A stretch of DNA of 15,598 nucleotides from contig JABWAM010000028.1 in NCBI GenBank assembly GCA_013360985.1, forward strand, positions 1 through 15,598. The letters run 5' to 3'. Below the pieces are notes generated by a model. It had not been told where the DNA came from. It saw nothing but the letters and a program-made list of their open reading frames with translations, and did not search any database. The position numbers were made by a program, and so were the translations under genes. The stretch is from Verrucomicrobiia bacterium. Lineage in GTDB: Bacteria > Verrucomicrobiota > Verrucomicrobiia > JABWAM01. This document shows positions 7,511 through 12,819 of the stretch, piece by piece (position 1 is the stretch's first letter; each line of letters opens with the position of its first letter).

Positions 7511-7669
7511 CTGCCACCCCATTTGCTTTACGCTAGCATGAACGCGCCAAAATTGCGAACATTTTTCCCTTCGCGATCGCGCGTGCGCGTGTGGCAGATG
7601 GACGAGATCGCCAAAAAAACGGCTCAACGGCCGATCTCCCGCTCCGCCGCCGTCCTTGCGCAGCGAGGT

Positions 7670-7699
7670 TTGCCTTCCGCGGGAGGCGCGCGGTATGCT
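7670..7699 (+). promoter_or_regulatory. Sigma70-type promoter candidate for tRNA-Ser
   Basis: A TTGCCT hexamer at 7670-7675 and a TATGCT hexamer at 7694-7699 are separated by 18 bp, each matching four of six consensus bases. Transcription would start about 7706, only a few bases before the mature tRNA 5' end at 7713, which is typical of tRNA promoters. The match is moderate, so this is a prediction from position and spacing. Confidence 0.45.
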
Positions 7700-7712
7700 G
7701 GCGGCCATCCGC

Positions 7713-7802
7713 GGAGGAGTGGCTGAGCGGTTGAAGGCACCCGACTTGAAATCGGGCAGCGGGGCAACCCGCTCGTGAGTTCGAATCTCACCTCCTCCGC
7801 CA
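7713..7802 (+). tRNA. tRNA-Ser, anticodon TGA (reads UCA/UCG family)
   Basis: A complete 90-nt class II tRNA. The acceptor stem GGAGGAG pairs with CTCCTCC at 7792-7798, followed by discriminator G and an encoded CCA at 7800-7802. The D arm reads GGCTGAGCGGTTGAAGGC. The anticodon stem CCCGA/TCGGG closes the loop CTTGAAA, putting anticodon TGA at 7747-7749. A long variable arm typical of serine tRNAs follows (AGCGGGGCAACCCGCT), and the T arm has GTGAG-TTCGAAT-CTCAC. No second copy of the 3' half is present in the window, so there is no sign of element insertion at this tRNA. It is 40 bp upstream of, and on the same strand as, the isomerase-like gene. Confidence 0.98.
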
Positions 7803-7842
7803 CCTTCTCGATCCCTACCCACCCCTCTCCCATTCTCTTCTC

Positions 7843-8877
7843 ATGAAATCCTCCTTTCGCTTCTGTTTCGGCCCGTGGAACATCGGAGAAGGCGCCGACC
7901 CGTACGGTCCGCCTGTGCGTCGCGCTCGCCCTTTCGCATGGAAACTCGCCCAGATGCGACGGCTCGGTTTTCAGGCGATGATGTTTCATGACGACGACGC
8001 TGTGCCGGAGGTGGACCTCAAGACCTCCGCGCAAGTCGAGCGCGAGGCGCGCGCGCTGAAGCGGCGTCTTGACGCCGAAGGGCTTGTCGCCGAGATGGTC
8101 GCCCCGCGTCTTTGGTTCAGCCCGAGGACCATTGACGGCGCCTATACGAGCAACGACCCGAAGGCCCGCCGCTACGCGATCGAGCGCTCCCTGCGCGCCA
8201 TGGAGATCGCCCACATTCTCGGCACGAAGCTCATCGTGCTCTGGCTCGCTCGCGAAGGCACCTATCTCCGCGAATCCAAGGACTGCCTCCGCGCGATGGA
8301 TCTCCTCGTCGACGCGATGAACCGCATGCTCGCGCACGACCCGTCTGCGCGCTTGGCGATCGAGCCGAAACCGAACGAGCCGATGGACTTGGCCTATCTT
8401 CCCACCGTCGGCCATGCGCTCGCTCTCGCCGGCCGCACCTCCGATCCCTACCGCGTCGGCTGCGTCGTGGAGAGCGCCCACGCCGTTCTCGCGGGGCTCG
8501 ATCCCTCGGAGGAAATGGCCTTTGCCATGGGCTTCGGCAAGCTCTGGTCGGTCCATCTCAACGATCAGAACGGTTTGAAGTTCGACCAGGACAAACCCTT
8601 CGGCAGCGCGAACCTTCGCTCGGCCTTCAACCAGGCGCGCGTTCTCGTCGCGCAAAACTACGGCGCGCGGGGCGAATGCGTCTGCTTCGACGTGCATCCG
8701 TTTCGCCCGACCAAGGACGAGCACGCGCTCAAGCACCTTGCCAACAGCCGGAAGACCTTTCTCCGTCTCGCCGCCAAGGCGCGCACGTTCGACGAACGCC
8801 GCGCGGCGCGTCTCATCGCCGCGCGCGATTATCAAGACCTCGACCAGATGGTCTTGGAGCATCTGTTGGGATCCTGA
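7843..8877 (+). CDS. Xylose-isomerase-like TIM-barrel aldose isomerase
   Basis: The 344-residue product resembles class I (Streptomyces-type, ~388 residues) xylose isomerases, enzymes that interconvert aldoses and ketoses with two divalent metals. Catalytic His and Asp occur in MMFHDDD (His49, Asp52). The loop EPKPNEP gives Glu174 and Lys176, equivalent to Glu181 and Lys183. Glu210 and His213 match Glu217 and His220, Asp248 and Asp250 in FDQD match Asp255 and Asp257, and Asp283 matches Asp287. One ligand differs: the position of Asp245 is His238 (SVHLNDQ), as His281 is in Pseudomonas stutzeri L-rhamnose isomerase. The substrate may therefore be another aldose such as L-rhamnose; this is inference. 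The C-terminal arm is short, so oligomer packing may differ. The 40-nt leader after the tRNA is pyrimidine-rich and has no Shine-Dalgarno sequence, so translation signals are unusual. The next gene converges after 92 bp. Confidence 0.85.
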   Translation: MKSSFRFCFGPWNIGEGADPYGPPVRRARPFAWKLAQMRRLGFQAMMFHDDDAVPEVDLKTSAQVEREARALKRRLDAEGLVAEMVAPRLWFSPRTIDGAYTSNDPKARRYAIERSLRAMEIAHILGTKLIVLWLAREGTYLRESKDCLRAMDLLVDAMNRMLAHDPSARLAIEPKPNEPMDLAYLPTVGHALALAGRTSDPYRVGCVVESAHAVLAGLDPSEEMAFAMGFGKLWSVHLNDQNGLKFDQDKPFGSANLRSAFNQARVLVAQNYGARGECVCFDVHPFRPTKDEHALKHLANSRKTFLRLAAKARTFDERRAARLIAARDYQDLDQMVLEHLLGS

Positions 8878-8969
8878 CCGGCGTCATCGCGCGACGGGAC
8901 TCGCGCCGCGGCGCCGCCCAAAATCTGTGGCATTCGCCCCGCGCGCCACCTTCATTTCCGGACACGCTC

Positions 8970-9704
8970 TTACGCCGAATGATCGTAATTCGGCGGCGGA
9001 TTTTTCCACATTTGCTTGTGATCCGCCTCGGACAACGCCACGCGCCAAACGCGAAAGGCGCGAAGGTCCGCCGCCACGTCGGCGCCGATAAGGCGAAAGA
9101 CAAATTTCCCGTAATCCGGCACCGGATAGGGATGCGCTTGGCGATCGAGGCAGCAATGGGCGAACTTCCCGTCCACGCTGAGCTGGCCATGCCCGCGATC
9201 CTTGACCACGCGCAGGCGATACCATCGGCCAATCTCCTGGATGGGATCCACCCCGTAGCCGATGAGGCCGGAGCCAGGATTGCGCCGCCAGTTCGAGGCG
9301 CCGGTGTGCTTCCCCCCGTCGTTGAAGCGGCTGACGGACACATGGAGGCTCTGGAGGCCTTTCCGCTTATCGTAATAGTCCGCCATAACCCCGGTCCGCG
9401 GCGGCAGCTTGTCCCGGTCCTCGATCGCGTCCTCGCCATTCAATCCGCGCATGGCGAGGTAGTTGATCATCAGGCCTCCGTGGGAACGAATCCTCACGTC
9501 GTACTCGACCGCAATCTGATCCGGCAGCGTCGGCCGAAAGAAGGCCATGCAGGCTTCCCTTCCTTGGCGGCTGCCGAGACAATGCAGGCGCATTCCGCCG
9601 TCCGGCGCCGCCGCAATTTCTCCGATCCCCTCGTGATGCCACTGCGAAAAATCGTGAAAATCGTCCGCGTGCAACAGATCGAGATTTGTGTAATCGAAAG
9701 GCAC
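8970..9704 (-). CDS. DUF1961 / YesU-like protein
   Basis: The 244-residue product resembles the DUF1961 family, typified by B. subtilis YesU (about 220 residues), which is encoded among rhamnogalacturonan-utilisation genes. Matching features in order are WHHEGIGEI near the N-terminus, MRLHC, a Phe/Arg strand FFRPTLPDQIAVEYDVR, LMINYLAMRGLNGEDA, LQSLHVSVSRF, ASNWRRNPG, DPIQEIGRWYRLRVVKDRG, and the terminal strand ADLRAFRVWRV. The overall pattern is a concanavalin-like beta-sandwich. No signal peptide is present with this start. The GTG at 9704 is chosen because an AGGAAG ribosome-binding site lies six bases upstream and the family resemblance begins right after it; the frame stays open upstream but that part is low-complexity and Arg-rich. 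Biochemical activity of the family is not established, so a role in handling pectin-type or related oligosaccharides is inferred from relatives. Confidence 0.75.
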   Translation of the reverse strand: MPFDYTNLDLLHADDFHDFSQWHHEGIGEIAAAPDGGMRLHCLGSRQGREACMAFFRPTLPDQIAVEYDVRIRSHGGLMINYLAMRGLNGEDAIEDRDKLPPRTGVMADYYDKRKGLQSLHVSVSRFNDGGKHTGASNWRRNPGSGLIGYGVDPIQEIGRWYRLRVVKDRGHGQLSVDGKFAHCCLDRQAHPYPVPDYGKFVFRLIGADVAADLRAFRVWRVALSEADHKQMWKNPPPNYDHSA

Positions 9705-9710
9705 CCTTTT

Positions 9711-9716
9711 CTTCCT
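9711..9716 (-). promoter_or_regulatory. Ribosome-binding site of the DUF1961 gene
   Basis: On the minus strand AGGAAG is followed by six bases and the GTG start at 9704. It decides the start, because no ATG in the frame lies between this point and residue 32 of the product. Confidence 0.65.
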
Positions 9717-9950
9717 ATCTCTCCCGCGGCGTGGCCTCAAGGGCAAAGCGCTTCTGCCGCGGTTCGGCCAACCTCGAAAGAGTTCGAAGAATATGCGGTC
9801 CTCGCGCGATCTCTCCACGACTCGGATTCGAGAAGGGCCTGTTCGATCGCGAAGCAAAGGCGGGCGTCGCCGACTCCGAAATCCTTCGAAGCACGACGCG
9901 CTCTCTGACGACGCATGCGCTCTCGGCTGTCTTGCGCGGAGATTCAGGGG

Positions 9951-9979
9951 CCGCAATTCGGATTGAAATTTCCGCAATT
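9951..9979. repeat. Direct repeat CCGCAATT, 21-bp period
   Basis: Identical octamers lie at 9951-9958 and 9972-9979. A start-to-start distance of 21 bp is two DNA turns and puts both on the same helix face, as in many operator pairs. The first copy lies within the imperfect palindrome CCGCAATTCGG. Regulatory function is inference. Confidence 0.4.
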
Positions 9980-10031
9980 CTTTCGGACAACCTCTTCGCG
10001 TTCCCTTGATGAGGCTTCCGCGTTCCCCGAA

Positions 10032-10043
10032 GAGTCGCGACTC
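10032..10043. promoter_or_regulatory. 12-bp perfect palindrome upstream of the propeller gene
   Basis: GAGTCGCGACTC is self-complementary and ends eight bases before the ATG at 10052, where a ribosome-binding site would normally be. No Shine-Dalgarno sequence is seen. It could be a protein-binding site or an RNA hairpin element; a chance palindrome is also possible in GC-rich DNA. Confidence 0.3.
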
Positions 10044-10051
10044 GTATTTCC

Positions 10052-12244
10052 ATGAAATTTCTTCCCTTCTTTATCCTGTTTCTCGCCAACCTTCTCAACG
10101 CCTGGGCCAAAGATCCCGATGGCGCGTGGCGCGTGGCGCCACAAGATCATCTCGATGAGTTGATCGCCAATGCCCCCGTGCTCAAGACGGAAGCGCTCTG
10201 CGAACCGATCTTGACCGTGCGCTTGGGGAATACCTTCGTGGCGCCCAATCCTGATGGGAAGACCTGGAAAGTTCTCCAGATCTATTTCCCGCAATACGGG
10301 GGACCCAATACGCTGGTGATGATGGATCTCGCCACCGGGAAGGTCAAAGTGGAGGAAACCGATCGCGGCTTCAACTTCCACCTCGCTCCGTCCGTGATTG
10401 CGCCCGATGGACGCCTCTTCATCAGCATCCTTGGCAAAAGCATGCACCAGGAGATCTGCATCTACGACCCGGCCAAGAATGAGATCCAACTCAACGCCAT
10501 CGCCATGCCGGAGGACATCTATGGAGAAACGCATCCCATGGTCCTTGGCCCCGACGGGATGATTTACTGCGCGGGCAGCGGACAAGACAAGGCGGCGACC
10601 GTTGTGCAAATCGATCCACGAACCGGAAAAACGCATTCCTATGGCTCGGTCGGACCGAGCCATGCGCCCAGCGGCTGCTGGGCCTACAGCCTCGCCGTGG
10701 ATGAACGCTACGCCTATGTGGCCAGCGGGAAGGTGCCCTGGCACCTCGTCGCGCTCGATCGGCAAACGGGAAAATGGGAAACTCTGGCCACCACCGCGAA
10801 GGTGGACGGCTTTATCCGCGTGATGCGCTCCAACGACGGCCGCAGCTGCATGGCGAGAATCGTGGGCGACGAAAAGGATTCCTCCAAAGAGGCGGAATCG
10901 TACTGGCTCGTCGACGGAAAGCTGGCGCCGATGACTCAACCGGGAGAGCCGCCTCCGAAAACGATCCGCAGCCTCTCCCGCCCGGTTCCTCTGCCTCCGC
11001 GCCCGGAAATCTCCGTCGCCGCCGCGACGCCGGACGTGAACGGCGACGCGACGCTCTGGGTGCGCCCTGCGCCTCCGGACGCCAAGGCCCCCGCCGTCGA
11101 TTCCGATTCGGGGAGCGCCAAGATTTCTCAGGACCGCAAGGCCGCCGACGGCGCCGCGCCGGAGATTCCCAACGACGCCGCCATGGAGGCGGAAGGATGG
11201 AAACCCTTTCGTTACAAAGTGGCTCTGTATCCGCAGTCCATTTATCGCCTGACGGAGTTGCCCGATGGACGCCTCTTTGGCGCGGCGGGCGCCTACGAGG
11301 GCAATTTTATTTTTGACCCGAAGACGGGCAAGAGCGAACACCTCGGAAAAATTCACCTGAGTCAATTCGCCACCCTTGTCCATGACGGCAAGGTTTGGAT
11401 GAGCGGCTATCCCTCGGCGCCCGTCTACGTGTTCGATCCCGCCAAACCGTGGACCGCCGGCCAACGGGTCAGCGGCACCCAGGTAATGGAGGACGGCAGC
11501 CCGGCAAGCAATCCGCGGCGTTTGGCGTACCTCAAGGAATCGGGCGCGCACAAAATGTACGCCGCAGTTGCCGGAGGTGGAAAGCTCTGGTTTGGCGGAC
11601 GCTGGTACCGGACCGGCGCTGCAGGCGGTCTCGGCTGGTACGATCCGCGCGACGGCAGCAGCGGCGGGATCTGGGAGCCGTTCAGCAACTATCAGATCAA
11701 CTTCATGACCTCGGCGGACAACGGGAAACTCCTCGTCATTTCCACGCATCGCATTTCCGATCCGCTCCTCAATAAATCGAAGCCGGAGCAGGGCGCCCTG
11801 TTTTTCCTCGATACCGCCACGGGCAAACTCTTGGGCGAAAGGGTGGATCCCGTCATGCACGCCAAGGGGGCGGGCCCCATCCTTGGCGTCGGCGGCGCGC
11901 GCGTTCTCGGATGGACCGAGAATCCTGAAGAGCCGCAGACGAGCATCCTTTACGGCGTGGACGCCGCGGCGCGCAAGCTGGTTTGGACCAAGAAACTGCC
12001 CTTTCCTTTCCCGGTCCAGATCGGCAGCAATCAGAAGGAACCTTGGGATTTTCGGCTCGGTCCGGATGGGAAAGTTTGGAGTTGGGCCCGCGACCGGGCG
12101 CTTTTCCGAATCAACCCGACCGATGGCATGATCGAAGTCGTCGGTCGCCTGGACAAGAGCGGGCCGATCGCCTTCTCCGGTTCGGACGTGTACCTCGGCG
12201 GCAGCGAAAGTCTCCGCCGCGTCGCGGACGTGCTCGCGCATTGA
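10052..12244 (+). CDS. Secreted multi-blade beta-propeller protein, function unknown
   Basis: The 730-residue product starts with a Sec signal peptide (MKFLPFFILFLANLLNAWA, cut before KDPDG), so it acts in the periplasm or outside. The rest is a series of about ten four-stranded units with the recurring pattern PDGRLF-xx-G...-hydrophobic-YDP-xTGK, for example APDGRLFISIL, GPDGMIYCAGS, LPDGRLFGAAG, HDGKVWMSGY and GPDGKVWSWA. These are typical of beta-propeller blades of the NHL/PQQ/YncE-like kind. Residues about 293-385 form a Pro/Ala/Asp-rich insertion that splits the blades into two groups. A 14-bp stretch (GATGGACGCCTCTT) recurs at two blade positions, suggesting blade duplication. No catalytic motif of propeller lyases such as PL11 or PL22 could be recognised, so sugar binding or hydrolysis is only suggested by neighbouring genes. 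It is divergent from DUF1961 and ends 575 bp before the GH57-like gene. Confidence 0.82.
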   Translation: MKFLPFFILFLANLLNAWAKDPDGAWRVAPQDHLDELIANAPVLKTEALCEPILTVRLGNTFVAPNPDGKTWKVLQIYFPQYGGPNTLVMMDLATGKVKVEETDRGFNFHLAPSVIAPDGRLFISILGKSMHQEICIYDPAKNEIQLNAIAMPEDIYGETHPMVLGPDGMIYCAGSGQDKAATVVQIDPRTGKTHSYGSVGPSHAPSGCWAYSLAVDERYAYVASGKVPWHLVALDRQTGKWETLATTAKVDGFIRVMRSNDGRSCMARIVGDEKDSSKEAESYWLVDGKLAPMTQPGEPPPKTIRSLSRPVPLPPRPEISVAAATPDVNGDATLWVRPAPPDAKAPAVDSDSGSAKISQDRKAADGAAPEIPNDAAMEAEGWKPFRYKVALYPQSIYRLTELPDGRLFGAAGAYEGNFIFDPKTGKSEHLGKIHLSQFATLVHDGKVWMSGYPSAPVYVFDPAKPWTAGQRVSGTQVMEDGSPASNPRRLAYLKESGAHKMYAAVAGGGKLWFGGRWYRTGAAGGLGWYDPRDGSSGGIWEPFSNYQINFMTSADNGKLLVISTHRISDPLLNKSKPEQGALFFLDTATGKLLGERVDPVMHAKGAGPILGVGGARVLGWTENPEEPQTSILYGVDAAARKLVWTKKLPFPFPVQIGSNQKEPWDFRLGPDGKVWSWARDRALFRINPTDGMIEVVGRLDKSGPIAFSGSDVYLGGSESLRRVADVLAH

Positions 12245-12283
12245 TCGAAGAGGGAGCTTTTCTTCCCGTCGCCCGCTCCGGAA

Positions 12284-12298
12284 CCCGCCCAAGGCGGG
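12284..12298 (+). terminator. Weak stem-loop after the propeller gene
   Basis: CCCGCC, loop CAA, GGCGGG forms a 6-bp all-GC stem 39 bases after the stop codon. No T tract follows, so it is not a canonical intrinsic terminator; it may be a pause, a 3'-end protecting hairpin or chance. Confidence 0.3.
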
Positions 12299-12337
12299 CG
12301 AACTCTCGTCCGCCACCGGAACACGCGCGAAATCACG

Positions 12338-12347
12338 GAAACGTTTC
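12338..12347. promoter_or_regulatory. LacI-family-like operator candidate
   Basis: GAAACGTTTC is a perfect palindrome with a central CG, the core seen in many LacI/GalR-family operators (such as the TGAAACGTTTCA type). It lies between the propeller and GH57-like genes, but 470 bp before the latter's start, which is far unless the leader is long. No regulator gene is in the window. Confidence 0.35.
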
Positions 12348-12643
12348 GGACGGCTGCCGCGAGGGGCCTCCACGAGCGACGGTTCCTCTCTCTTTTCCAT
12401 GCGGCGACTTCCGCCGCGGGCCCCAAATTCACGGATCAACTTCGTTTTCAGAGAGATCCCTTCATCATCATCCATCGAGGATCGGAGGAATAGGCCATGC
12501 CGAGATTTTAGGCTTCCCATGAGAAGGGTGCGACGGCTCGGCCGGCGGCCTCGCCCTACCTTCCGCGGTGCGCGCTTGAAGAAAATCCGCTCGGTCGCGA
12601 AGCGAGGGAGGACGCTGCCGGCGGCGACGGCGCGGCAGCGGCT

Positions 12644-12697
12644 GGAGTCCAAAATGTGGCGAGGGCGTCGCTCGTTCCTCGACCGAGGATGGACTCC
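12644..12697 (+). other. Candidate structured RNA element (branched stem-loop)
   Basis: GGAGTCCA at 12644-12651 pairs perfectly with TGGACTCC at 12690-12697. Inside, TCCTC/GAGGA (12676-12680 with 12685-12689) forms a hairpin stacked directly on that stem, and GCGA/TCGC (12659-12662 with 12668-12671) forms another. The result would be a compact three-way junction about 120 nt before the GH57-like start. No known riboswitch was recognised. Confidence 0.3.
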
Positions 12698-12819
12698 TCC
12701 ACGCCTTACACGGGGGTTTGGGGCGGGCACGGCGCTCTTGACGGCTGTCCACTGCTTTCCAAACGGGATCATCGGCGGACGCATGGACGCGCACGAAGGA
12801 AACGCGTATTCTCGCGCGC

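Larger units (their letters stand above)
9705..10051. other. Divergent intergenic region between DUF1961 and beta-propeller genes
   Basis: No gene is supported in these 347 bp; the ORFs crossing it are Arg-rich shadows. It must hold the promoters of two divergent genes, but no confident -35/-10 pair was found. It contains a 7-bp inverted repeat (CCGCGGC at 9724-9730, GCCGCGG at 9756-9762) just upstream of the DUF1961 ribosome-binding site, a direct repeat of CCGCAATT spaced 21 bp, and a 12-bp palindrome near the propeller start. Confidence 0.6.
12245..12819. other. Long intergenic region upstream of the GH57-like gene
   Basis: No gene is supported in these 575 bp. ORFs crossing it on either strand are rich in Arg, Pro and Ala and continue into antisense of real genes. 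It holds a 6-bp GC hairpin at 12284-12298, a GAAACGTTTC palindrome, a tiny well-placed ribosome-binding site plus four-codon ORF at 12484-12511, and a candidate branched stem-loop at 12644-12697. Confidence 0.6.

Noticed and set aside
7611..7634. Minus-strand hairpin plus T run, possible intrinsic terminator
   Set aside because: The stem is only four pairs (CGGC/GCCG) and no minus-strand gene lies upstream that would need it.
7713..7802. tRNA-Ser as an integration site for a mobile element
   Set aside because: No integrase and no second copy of the tRNA 3' end were found in the window.
7624..8862. A 412-codon minus-strand frame opposite the isomerase and across the tRNA
   Set aside because: It overlaps a certain tRNA gene and mirrors the isomerase codons; no motif is present.
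8903..8914. Palindrome GCGCCGCGGCGC between the convergent isomerase and DUF1961 genes, possible terminator
   Set aside because: It has no loop and no T tract on either strand; low-complexity GC palindromes are frequent in this DNA.
12484..12511. GGAGGA followed by a four-codon ORF (MPRF-stop), possible leader peptide
   Set aside because: The spacing is good, but the ORF is too short to judge, has no repeated regulatory codons, and no attenuator follows it.
9944..12784. A 946-codon open frame on the minus strand, opposite the propeller gene
   Set aside because: It is rich in Arg, Ala, Gly and His, has no domain pattern and lies antisense to a gene with a signal peptide and clear repeats. 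Such frames are common opposite GC-rich genes.
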